From an uncultured Clostridia bacterium (GTDB lineage: Bacteria; Bacillota; Clostridia; TANB77; CAG-508), in assembly GCA_947631385.1 (NCBI GenBank), contig CANRLE010000032.1:1-11033 (forward strand): 11,033 nt of DNA, given 5' to 3'. The notes under the pieces are model-generated. The model was not told where the DNA came from, did not search any database, and worked only from the letters and a program-made list of their open reading frames with translations. This document shows, in pieces, positions 1 to 7,502 of the stretch; position 1 is the stretch's first letter; the number at the start of each line of letters is the position of its first letter. A program made the position numbers and the translations under genes.

Positions 1-2
1 AA

Positions 3-170
3 GCACATGCTCATGCTATTAGTTTATCAAATGCTAACACTTCGGAAGTTGCAGATCATACACATACAGTAACAACAGATGCAAATACAACAGGAGCAAC
101 AGGTAGTGGAGAATCAGTAAATATTCAAAATCCATATATCACAGTATATATGTGGAGAAGAATATCATAA
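3..170 (+). CDS. Phage tail-fibre/collar-like protein, C-terminal fragment
   Basis: Only the last 55 codons are visible; the reading frame is open to the left edge and ends at TAA 168-170. The fragment carries two HxH pairs, AHAHA at its start and DHTHTV about 18 residues later, in a Ser/Thr/Asn/Gly-rich stretch. It ends in NPYITVYMWRRIS. Paired HxH motifs that bind metal in intertwined trimers, followed by a PYxTVYMWKR-type ending, are known from phage short tail-fibre, collar and baseplate proteins. From this I infer a tail-fibre tip or collar protein of a prophage, a phage-derived particle or a domesticated remnant. A strong terminator follows within 25 bases, so it is the last gene of its unit. 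Without the N-terminal part the exact family is uncertain. Confidence 0.6.
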   Translation, partial: AHAHAISLSNANTSEVADHTHTVTTDANTTGATGSGESVNIQNPYITVYMWRRIS

Positions 171-194
171 TTTGCAGTAATTCGGTGTTATTAT

Positions 195-230
195 GAGGAT
201 AATGGAGTTTTTCCAAAATCCTCTTTTTTT
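195..230 (+). terminator. Rho-independent terminator after the tail-like gene
   Basis: GAGGAT (195-200) pairs with ATCCTC (218-223). Inside it TGGA (203-206) pairs with TCCA (212-215) around a GTTTT loop, with an AA/AA internal loop between the two stems. A run of seven T follows directly (224-230). It lies 24 bases after the stop of the tail-like fragment and upstream of a separate promoter, so it insulates the pilin-like gene from phage-like transcription. Confidence 0.85.
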
Positions 231-255
231 CTTGTTTAAAATTTTCTAAAAGTAC

Positions 256-285
256 TTGCAAAAGTTAAATTAATTATGGTATAAA
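256..285 (+). promoter_or_regulatory. Promoter of the prepilin-like gene
   Basis: TTGCAA (256-261) is a good -35 box. An 18-base spacer leads to TATAAA (280-285), which is preceded by TG at 277-278, an extended -10 element typical of housekeeping sigma-A promoters. The expected transcription start is near 292. That makes an ATG at 296 an unlikely start codon and supports translation from ATG 344, leaving a leader of roughly 50 bases. No operator or riboswitch is evident. Confidence 0.6.
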
Positions 286-343
286 TATAGTAAATATGTA
301 TAATAAACATTACATAATAACAAATGAAAGTGAGGAATTAAGA

Positions 344-1585
344 ATGAGAAAAAACAAAGGAGTAACACTAATTGCATTAGTCGTAACTATAATAGTATTA
401 CTAATACTAGCAGCAGTAAGTATAGCAACACTAACAGGAGAAAATGGAATATTGTCACAAGCAAATAAAGCAAAAGTAGAAACAAGAGGAGCAAGTGTAG
501 ACGAAGAATGTAGCTTATGGAAAATAAATCAGGAAATGGACAATAAAACAACAGAAGGAACCGCACAAACATTACAAGAATTATTAGATAGCTTAGAAGA
601 AAGAAATTTAATAACAGCAGAAGAAAGAGAAATAATAAATGAAACAGGAGAAATAACAATAGGAAGTAGAACAATAAAATTTGATAAAGAAGCCGAAGGT
701 ATCAGCAAAATAAAAATAGGAGACTATGTAAAATATTCACCAGATACAACTAAAATATCTTATACATTAAAAGAAACTCAATCTGGATATCCAAATCAGG
801 AAATACCAAAAGATACACTAAAATGGAGAGTATTGGACATTAATGAACAAGGAAACATCGAATTAATTAGTAGTACACCTACGAGTACGGATTTTTATTT
901 TCAAGGTGCAAGAGGATATAATAATGGAGTATATTTATTAAATGATATATGTAATGAATTATATAGAAATGATAGAATAGGAGCAACAGCTAGAAGTCTA
1001 AATATAGAAGATATTCAAAATAAAATGAAAATAGAAGCCGATGGAAAAAAAGCATATGAAAAATATGGAAATGGTACAGAACACGAATATGGAAAAACGA
1101 AAACTTATGATGGCGATAAGAAAAACTATCCATTACAATGGCTATATGATAATGGAATAAAAGGAGAGAGCGAAAGCAGAGAACTAATGGAAGCAGAAGG
1201 AGAAGGATTAAATATTTCCTATGGAAATAAATCAGCGGACGAAGAATTGACAGTAACAGTAACATTTTGGAATATTCAAGCAAATGAAATGCAGAATAAT
1301 TTTATCAATAATATATATTATGAATTATTATGTAATAATGGAAACTTAAATTATTGGTTAGCATCTCGTTTTGTTGGTCTTCAAGAAAGTTTATCTAATT
1401 TTGGTTTGAGATTCTGTAAAGGTGGAGAAATAGCTGTTTGTAGTTTATTTTACTCTGATGGTATTTCGTACAGAAGTGCTCTCAGCGGTTACCTTCGTCC
1501 AGTAATTATTCTTCCACCTAATTGTATAGTAACAGATGGAGAATATGATGAAGCAGCAGGAGGATGGTCAATGTATCATAAATAG
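344..1585 (+). CDS. Prepilin-like surface protein with a C-type-lectin-like, DGR-type C-terminus
   Basis: Start chosen at ATG 344 (413 residues): GTGAGG (330-335) lies 8 bases upstream and the prepilin leader begins exactly there. MRKNKG is a short basic leader with the prepilin peptidase site after Gly6. VTLIALVVTIIVLLILAAV follows as the hydrophobic helix of class III signal peptides; Glu5 of classical type IV pilins is replaced by Ala. Residues about 30-110 are charged and helical. About 125-200 form a beta-rich part (GDYVKYSP, LKWRVLDI, GARGYNNGVYLLNDIC) recurring in large families of AT-rich gut Clostridia. The C-terminus (337-390) runs YWLASR...FGLR...LRPVIIL, the pattern of C-type-lectin or formylglycine-enzyme-like folds used as DGR targets. 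I infer a secreted, membrane- or pilus-anchored ligand-binding protein. It has its own promoter and terminator. Base composition changes sharply at the C-terminal domain. Ligand and assembly machinery are unknown; no pilus genes are nearby. Confidence 0.75.
   Translation: MRKNKGVTLIALVVTIIVLLILAAVSIATLTGENGILSQANKAKVETRGASVDEECSLWKINQEMDNKTTEGTAQTLQELLDSLEERNLITAEEREIINETGEITIGSRTIKFDKEAEGISKIKIGDYVKYSPDTTKISYTLKETQSGYPNQEIPKDTLKWRVLDINEQGNIELISSTPTSTDFYFQGARGYNNGVYLLNDICNELYRNDRIGATARSLNIEDIQNKMKIEADGKKAYEKYGNGTEHEYGKTKTYDGDKKNYPLQWLYDNGIKGESESRELMEAEGEGLNISYGNKSADEELTVTVTFWNIQANEMQNNFINNIYYELLCNNGNLNYWLASRFVGLQESLSNFGLRFCKGGEIAVCSLFYSDGISYRSALSGYLRPVIILPPNCIVTDGEYDEAAGGWSMYHK
1352..1504 (+). 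other. Candidate DGR variable region in the pilin-like gene
   Basis: These codons encode residues 337-387, from YWLASR to LRPV. By hand count, bases 1361-1500 are about 21% A and 41% T, whereas 541-660 of the same gene are about 58% A and 16% T. Third positions are pyrimidine in 33 of 46 codons here, against 6 of 40 upstream. Adenine-specific mutagenesis of a template rich in AAY codons would leave this trace: A-poor, NNY-rich codons in the ligand-facing loops, flanked by conserved framework words. The G+C-richer end (1483-1500) could act as the initiation-of-homing end. No reverse transcriptase or A-rich template copy is in the window, so the call rests on composition and family pattern. Confidence 0.5.
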
Positions 1586-1603
1586 TATATAAAAACAATT
1601 TGT

Positions 1604-1630
1604 AAAAGCAGGTAACACTTGCTTTTTCTT
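1604..1630 (+). terminator. Rho-independent terminator after the pilin-like gene
   Basis: AAAAGCAGGT (1604-1613) pairs with ACTTGCTTTT (1617-1626), ten pairs including one G-U, around a three-base loop. The T-run at 1623-1627 overlaps the 3' arm and continues as CTT. It sits 18 bases after the TAG of the pilin-like gene and separates that gene from the repair cluster. Confidence 0.7.
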
Positions 1631-1647
1631 TATATTTATAGTAAAAT
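1619..1647 (+). promoter_or_regulatory. Possible promoter of the repair/cell-wall cluster
   Basis: TTGCTT (1619-1624) and TAAAAT (1642-1647) are 17 bases apart. The -35 box overlaps the 3' arm of the preceding terminator. Transcription would begin near 1654, giving a very short leader over the GGAGG at 1654-1658. The boxes are imperfect and an AT-rich gap yields such matches easily, but a promoter is needed here because a terminator precedes the gene. Confidence 0.3.
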
Positions 1648-1665
1648 CCAAATGGAGGAATCAAT

Positions 1666-2532
1666 ATGAAAGAGCAAAAAATAGAACTAAAAAACATAGA
1701 CTCTTTTGAACTACGAGACATCTTTGACTGTGGACAATGTTTCCGTTGGAATAAGCAAGAAGACGGAAGCTACACAGGAATATTTGGAAAAAACGTATTA
1801 AATGTAAAAAAAGAAAAAGAAACCATTATATTTAAAGGAATATGTGAAAAAGACATAAAACAAACAATTGAAGAATACTTTGACTTAAAAAGAAATTATC
1901 AAGAAATCAAAAAAACACTATCAAAAATAGATAAAAACATGGAAATCAGTATTAAATATGGGCAAGGCATTAGAATTTTAAATCAAGACTTATGGGAGAC
2001 AATAATCTCATTCATAATTTCAGCCAATAACAACATTCCAAGAATAAAAGGAATTATAGAAAGACTATCAAAAGCATATGGAACAAAAATAGAATGGAAA
2101 GGAAAAGAATATTATACATTTCCAGAACCAGAACAATTAAGAAACGTTACTGTGCAAGAATACAGAAATTTAGGATTAGGATTTCGAGATAAAAGAATTT
2201 ATGAAACCACTCAAATGATTATTAATAACGAGATTAATTTAGAAGAATTACAAAGAAATAAGAATACCATGGAAGTAAGAGAAAAATTGCTAAGTCTATC
2301 TGGAGTTGGACCAAAAGTTGCAGACTGCATTCTATTATTTTCAACTTTAAAAAGATTTGAAGTATTTCCAATAGATGTATGGGTTAGAAGAGTTATGAAT
2401 GATCTATACATAAAACAGCCAGATGAGAGTAAGGTTAGTAAAAAGCAAATTGAAAAAATAGCTCAAGAGAAATTTGGAGACTTGGCAGGTTTAGCACAAC
2501 AGTATTTATTTTATTGGAGAAGAGAAGTTTAA
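1666..2532 (+). CDS. ogg: 8-oxoguanine DNA glycosylase/AP lyase, OGG1 type
   Basis: A 288-residue bifunctional base-excision repair enzyme of the cytoplasm that removes 8-oxoguanine opposite cytosine and can nick the abasic site. The N-terminal OGG domain has the signature FDCGQCFRW (20-28). ISANNNIPRI (118-127) matches the NNN-x-x-R strand-contact motif of human OGG1. The helix-hairpin-helix is LSGVGPKVADC (211-221), with the Schiff-base lysine at Lys217, and the GPD-motif aspartate is Asp237 in FPIDVWV. All key residues are present and the length is normal. GGAGG at 1654-1658, 7 bases before ATG, sets the start. It is the first gene after a terminator. The addB start codon follows one base after its TAA, and addB's ribosome site (GGAGAAGAGAAG, 2516-2527) lies inside its last codons, so the two are translationally coupled. 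Confidence 0.93.
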   Translation: MKEQKIELKNIDSFELRDIFDCGQCFRWNKQEDGSYTGIFGKNVLNVKKEKETIIFKGICEKDIKQTIEEYFDLKRNYQEIKKTLSKIDKNMEISIKYGQGIRILNQDLWETIISFIISANNNIPRIKGIIERLSKAYGTKIEWKGKEYYTFPEPEQLRNVTVQEYRNLGLGFRDKRIYETTQMIINNEINLEELQRNKNTMEVREKLLSLSGVGPKVADCILLFSTLKRFEVFPIDVWVRRVMNDLYIKQPDESKVSKKQIEKIAQEKFGDLAGLAQQYLFYWRREV

Positions 2533-2533
2533 A

Positions 2534-5500
2534 ATGGGATTAAGAATTATTTATGGTAAGCCCGGAAGTGGAAAAAGTGAATTTTGTTTCAATGAAATTG
2601 TAAATCAATTAAAAGACGAAAATAAAATTTATATGATAACACCAGAACAGTTTTCATTTACAGCAGAAGAAAAGCTAATGAAAGCTGTTAATTCTCGTGC
2701 TGTTATAAAAGCAGAAGTAGTAACATTAAGCAGAATGGCATATAGAGTAATAAATGAAATAGGAGGAGCAACAAAAACTCATTTATCACAAGCAGGAAAA
2801 GTAATGCTTCTTTCTTATATTTTAAACCAAAACAAAAAAGAACTAAAATTTTTAGGAAAAACAGATGAAAACATAGACTTATGCTTAACAGCAATTACAG
2901 AATTCAAAAAACATGGAATAACAGTACAAAATTTACAACAAGAAATAGAAAGCATAGAAGATACCTATTTAAAGACAAAATTAAGAGACATTACTTTAAT
3001 CTATCAAAAATTTGAAGAACAAATAGAAGGAAAATACATAGAGGAAACAGACTTATTGACAATATTAGCAGAACATGTAAAAGAAACTAACTTAATAAAA
3101 GATAGTATTATTTATCTTGACGAATTTGCAGGATTTACAAAACAAGAATATGATGTTATACAGGAATTTTTGAAACAAGCAAAACAAGTTAATATAACAA
3201 TTACTACAGATGATTTAAACATAAATACAAATCCAGATGTAGATATATTTTATTCAAATAAAATAACTCTTGCAAAAATTTGGGACCTTATAAATAGAAA
3301 TCAATTTCAATTAGAACAACCAGTTCATTTAACAAATCAATATCGTTTTAAGACACCAGAATTAAAATATTTAAGTGAAAATAGTAGTCAAACAAAATCC
3401 ACAAAATATGAAGAAAATGTGGAAAACATACAGTTATTTTTAGCACAAAATCCTTATTCTGAAATTGAAAATGTTGCGAAAGAAATAGCACAATTAGTAA
3501 AAAAAGAAAAAATGAGATATAAAGATATTGCTATAATTACAAAGAACATAGATGAATATTCATCTTTTGTAAGAGCAATCTTCCCAAAATATAAAATACC
3601 AGTATTTATAGATGAAAAAAGAGACGTAAATCAAAATATTATAATACAATATTTACTTTCTATTTTAGAAGTGATAAATCAAAACTTCTCATCAGAAACG
3701 GTATTTAATTATTTAAAATTAGGATTTTCTAATATTGATTTAGATGAAATATTTATGTTGGAAAACTATTGTGATAAATGGGGAATTAAGCATAACAAAT
3801 GGAAAAAAGAATTTATTTATGAAAAAGAAACAGATGCACAAAAAATAGAAAGAATAAATGAATTAAGAGCACAAATAATAAATCCATTATTAATTTTAAA
3901 AGATAAGATAAATGAAAATAAAACAGTAAAAGGCATTACAGAGTGTATTTATGAATTTTTGCAAGAGCAAAAAATAGAAGAAATCATTAGCCAAAAAGTA
4001 AGTGAATTAGAGAAAGAAACTTTAATAGATTTAGCAAATGAATATATAGCTAGTTACAAGATGATATTAGAATTATTTGATGAGATAATTCTAGTTTTAG
4101 GAGAAGACAAAATAACTATAGAACAGTATAGCCAAATATTGAAAGTAGGATTAAGAAACAGTGGACTTAGTAAAATTCCGGGAACTCAGGATCAAGTTAT
4201 CTTTGGAGATGTTGACCGTTCTAGAAGTCACAAGGTGAAAGCAGTATTTATTATAGGCTTAAATGATGGAAATTTCCCAAGTGTCAACAAAGAAGAAGGA
4301 TTTTTAGATGATGAAGATAGAGAAAAATTAAAAAAAGATGGAATAGAATTAGCGAAAGGAACACAAGAAAGATTATATGAAGATAATTTCAATATTTATA
4401 AAGCATTTACAACAGCAGAAAATAGCATTTATTTATCATATACATCTTCTGATAAAGAGGGAAAATCGTTACGACCATCTACTTTAGTGTATAAAATGAA
4501 AAGGATGTATCCGCAACTAAAAGAAAAGAGCGATTTAAATTCAAATCAAAATGACATGATAAACGAGCAAACTACTTATGAACAATTATTAGAGAACATA
4601 GCAAAATTGAAAGAAAATAAGGAAATTGCTGACATTTGGAAAACTATATATCAATATTATAAACAAAAAATACAATGGCAAGAAAAATTAAAAAATGATT
4701 TGTTAGGATTAAGCTATACAAATTTACCTCAACCAATTCAAAAGGAAAATATAGAAAAATTATATGGAAATACATTAAACACAAGTGTTTCTCGACTTGA
4801 AAAATACAGAAGTTGCCCATTTTCGTATCATTTACAATATGGTTTAAAATTAAAAGAAAAAGAAAACTTGCAAATACATACTTTTGATACTGGTTCATTT
4901 ATGCATGAAACAATAGATGAATTTTTTGAACAAGTAAGAGAACAAAAATTAGCTTTAGCCGAAATTGAAGAAAATCAAATAAGTACAATGGTTTCTAATA
5001 TTATTGACAGAAATTTACCATTAAGCAAAAACTTTATTTTTACAACTACAGCTAAATATAGAGCATTAGTAAAAAGATTAAAAAGAATTATAAGTAAAGC
5101 TTTAAAATATATTATACAAAGTTTAATATATAGTGATTTCAACATAGAAGGAACAGAGGTGGAATTTGGTAAAAACGGAAAATATAAACCAATAGTGTTG
5201 ACACTTGAAGATGGAAAAAGAGTAGAAATAACAGGAAAAATAGATAGAATAGACACAGCTATGCGGTGAAGATGGAAAATATGTAAGAATAATTGATTAC
5301 AAGTCATCTAGTAAAAACATTGATTTAAATGAAGTATATGCAGGACTTCAAATTCAATTATTAACATACTCTGATGCAATATGCAAGGAAGAAGATGTCA
5401 TGCCTGCAGGAGTATTTTACTTTTCATTATTAGAACAAATGATAAAAGCAGACAAAAAAATTACTGATGAACAAATTGAAGAACTAATTTGTAAAAACTT

Positions 5501-5891
5501 CAAAATGAAGGGGCTAATATTAGCTGATGTGAAAATCATTAAAATGAATGATAACAAACTAGAAAGCGGTAGTTCAAAACTGGTACCAGCAGCAATTACA
5601 ACTGCAGGTAATGTAAATGAAAAATGGACAAATGGTGTTAACAAAGAAGAATTTAAAATATTGCAAGACTATATTGATGTTACTATTAAACAAATAGCAA
5701 AAGAAATATTAAATGGAAGAATTGATATAAAGCCATTTTATAAAAATGGTAAAACACCATGTCAATATTGCCAATATAAAACAATATGTGGTTTTAATAC
5801 AAAACAAAAAGGGAATACTTATCAATATATAGAAAAAAAATCAAAAGAGGAAATCTTATCAAAAATTAAGGATTTGGGGACGGCCCCATAA
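2534..5891 (+). CDS. addB: ATP-dependent helicase/nuclease subunit AddB, interrupted by a +1 frameshift
   Basis: AddB partners AddA in processing double-strand breaks to Chi for RecA loading. Reading frame one (911 codons) has the Walker A motif GKPGSGKS (8-15), an IYLDEFAGF segment near 195, the first Fe-S cysteine Cys761 in YRSCPFSYH and the nuclease lead-in GKIDRID (901-907). It then stops at TGA 5267-5269. One frame over, the protein continues without loss: GEDGKYVRIIDYKSS carries the catalytic DYK motif, and CQYCQYKTIC supplies the other Fe-S cysteines (Cys1076, 1079, 1085 if joined). Skipping C5264 joins both into about 1118 residues, a normal AddB length. Without the shift, the product lacks the nuclease lysine and three of four Fe-S ligands. 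The last codons are an odd G+C-rich DLGTAP tail. addA is not adjacent. Identity is certain; whether the join is recoding, mutation or sequencing error is open. Confidence 0.9.
5258..5269 (+). other. +1 frameshift site in addB
   Basis: Frame zero reads GCT ATG CGG TGA. Reading GCT ATG, skipping C5264 and continuing GGT GAA GAT restores the AddB frame as ...DTAM-GEDGKYVRIIDYK. The in-frame CGG sits directly before a stop codon. The first eight or so bases nearly match the site in ldcA (7735-7743). No stem-loop or Shine-Dalgarno-like stimulator is obvious just upstream. It may be recoding, mutation or error. Confidence 0.7.
5876..5887 (+). repeat. G+C-rich hairpin at the addB 3' end
   Basis: GGGG (5876-5879) pairs with CCCC (5884-5887) around an ACGG loop, and T5875 can pair with A5888. 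It is far richer in G+C than its surroundings. It encodes the last residues of AddB (DLGTAP), replacing the Lys-rich ending I would expect. There is no T-run after it, so it is not a simple terminator. From memory, GGGGACGG-type segments are parts of dispersed short palindromic repeats in some Firmicutes; that identification needs a genome-wide count. Confidence 0.35.
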
Positions 5892-5910
5892 TCAATAGGA
5901 GTGATAAAGT

Positions 5911-6726
5911 ATGGATTTATCTAATGAAAATGTTGTACATGTGAAAAAAGACGGTATGGAGTTTTTACAATTTAGAAGATTATTAGAGTATCAAGAAATA
6001 AATCATGCTTATAGTTTAGGAATTGATAGAAATTATAGGACAACACGACAAGACACATATCAACAGGCAATAAACGATTATGAAGTTTTATGTCATGCAA
6101 TCAATTCTAAAACAGAAAATTTGGTCAAGACAAATCAAGACCATACAGATCAAGTTAAAGTAGTAAAGAAAAAAATTAATTCTAATCAACCAGATTTTAA
6201 TTTAGAAGAATATGCAAAAACTGATGGACTTGTTACCAATTTGCCTAATATAATGCTTTCTACTACAAATGCAGATTGTATATTATTATTGTTTTTTGAC
6301 CCTGTAAAAAAAGTAATAGCAAATAGTCATTCGGGTTGGAAAGGAACTTTGCAAAGAATTTCAGTTAAAACAGTTAGAAAAATGAAAGAAACATTTGACT
6401 GTAATCCAGAAGATGTGATATGTTGTATATGTCCTAGTATAAGGAAATGTCATTTTGAAGTTGAAAGAGATGTAAAGGAAAAATTTGAAAAAGAATTTGA
6501 AGATATAGAAGAAATCAATGAAATAATTCAAGAAACGATTCCAAATAAAAAATGGAATATTGATACAGTGAAGATTAATCAAATACTTTTACAAAAAGAA
6601 GGATTAAAGCCAGAAAATATTATAGATAGCAAAATTTGTAGTGTTTGCCAATCAGATTTTATTCATTCTTATAGAGTTGAGAAAGAAGGATATGGACTAA
6701 ATACAGCTATAATTGAATTAAAATAA
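5911..6726 (+). CDS. pgeF: Peptidoglycan editing factor PgeF / laccase-domain (YlmD-YfiH) protein
   Basis: A 271-residue cytoplasmic protein of the multicopper polyphenol oxidase-like (laccase domain) family. Known members act as purine nucleoside phosphorylase/adenosine deaminase-like enzymes, and E. coli PgeF (YfiH) removes wrongly incorporated L-Ser from peptidoglycan precursors. The zinc site is complete: His78 in NQDHTDQV, Cys123 in TNADCILL and His140 in NSHSGWKG (Lys where many members have Arg). The C-terminal signature is CSVCQSDFIHSYRVE followed by GYGLNTAII. AGGAG at 5897-5901, 9 bases ahead of ATG, supports the start. It begins 19 bases after addB and is followed 19 bases later by the transporter remnant, consistent with one operon. 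Together with ldcA it points to cell-wall precursor quality control. The biochemical activity in this organism is not predictable. Confidence 0.9.
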   Translation: MDLSNENVVHVKKDGMEFLQFRRLLEYQEINHAYSLGIDRNYRTTRQDTYQQAINDYEVLCHAINSKTENLVKTNQDHTDQVKVVKKKINSNQPDFNLEEYAKTDGLVTNLPNIMLSTTNADCILLLFFDPVKKVIANSHSGWKGTLQRISVKTVRKMKETFDCNPEDVICCICPSIRKCHFEVERDVKEKFEKEFEDIEEINEIIQETIPNKKWNIDTVKINQILLQKEGLKPENIIDSKICSVCQSDFIHSYRVEKEGYGLNTAIIELK

Positions 6727-6745
6727 ATAACACAAAGGAGAAATA

Positions 6746-7502
6746 ATGAATAGTGTTCAAGAGAAGCAAAAAATGAGAAAAAAGAATATGAAATTATTTC
6801 CTATTTATAAAGCATTTGCATGGGATTTTCTATTTTTCTATACAATAGATTTCTTATTTTTAACACAAATAAAAGGAATAGAGGCATCAAATGTAGTTTT
6901 AAAAAGTACATTTTATTCATTTAAGTTTGTTACAAGAATTAAAATTGTCATCTGTAGCCATTGGTGCAATAGCTGCAATTGGAAGTATAATTAGTGCTTT
7001 CGCATCTAAGGTTCAAGAATTATATAACAGTAAGTTGAAAAATAAAACATTAACTGTAACAGCATTATTATTATCCATAAGTGCAATAGTTGGAGGAATA
7101 TGTGGATTAAAAGCAAATCAATATGTTATTTTATTAATAATTGTAATTGTGACTAATCTAATTTATAATTTTTGTTATGGAATGTATTATACAATTATAG
7201 ACAAATATTTGAAAAGTTTTGCTAATAAAAAAATAGATACAAAAATATTTGCTGCTAAAAATTTCTTTTCATGTATTATTAGAGTAATTTCAGGACTTTT
7301 TGCAGCATTCTTATTAGGAAGGATGAATACAGCATACAGTATGATTATTATAGGTGTGATATTTACAATTCTATATATATTGATGGCAAGATACATGAAA
7401 AATAGAGTAGGTTTAAAGCCAGAACAATATCCTAAAGATGAAGTAAAATATGATGAACAAAAAAGTCTATTAAATAAGGAGAAAGTTAATGATATTACCT
7501 GA
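6746..7502 (+). pseudogene. MFS-type transporter remnant: internal deletion plus frame change
   Basis: Two out-of-frame parts together give only about 250 residues. The first (6746-6922, 59 codons) has a basic N-terminus, one membrane helix (AFAWDFLFFYTIDFLFL) and the loop LTQIKGIEASNVVL, as in the start of MFS proteins. The second, readable from about 6924 as SLLQELKLSSVAIGAIAAI, has five helices resembling TM8-TM12, and ends with a polar tail at TGA 7500-7502. Related MFS proteins are about 400 residues, so roughly 150 residues (TM2-TM7) appear missing, with the junction at about 6920-6927. AAAGGAG (6734-6740) is still a good ribosome site. The 3' end overlaps the ldcA start by 14 bases, so translation of the second part may still couple to ldcA. 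The substrate is unknown. Its place between pgeF and ldcA makes a cell-wall-related substrate conceivable, but that is only inference. Confidence 0.65.

Noticed and set aside
296..343. Upstream ATG at 296 as the start of the pilin-like gene
   Set aside because: It lies about four bases from the expected transcription start, has no ribosome binding site, and would place a polar stretch before the prepilin leader. ATG 344 has GTGAGG and the correct leader.
387..1283. Long antisense frames opposite the pilin-like gene
   Set aside because: They translate into Leu/Phe-rich low-complexity sequence, the usual shadow of A-rich coding DNA, and have no ribosome sites or family motifs.
5264..5300. Read-through of TGA 5267 (stop reassignment or selenocysteine) to explain addB
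   Set aside because: The original frame after TGA does not read as AddB and soon meets another TGA. The family sequence resumes only in the +1 frame, and TGA ends the intact udg gene.
5400..5891. A separate gene starting at ATG 5400
   Set aside because: The frame is open and AddB-like upstream to 5265 (IIDYKSS and so on), and no ribosome site precedes 5400. It is the C-terminal part of AddB.
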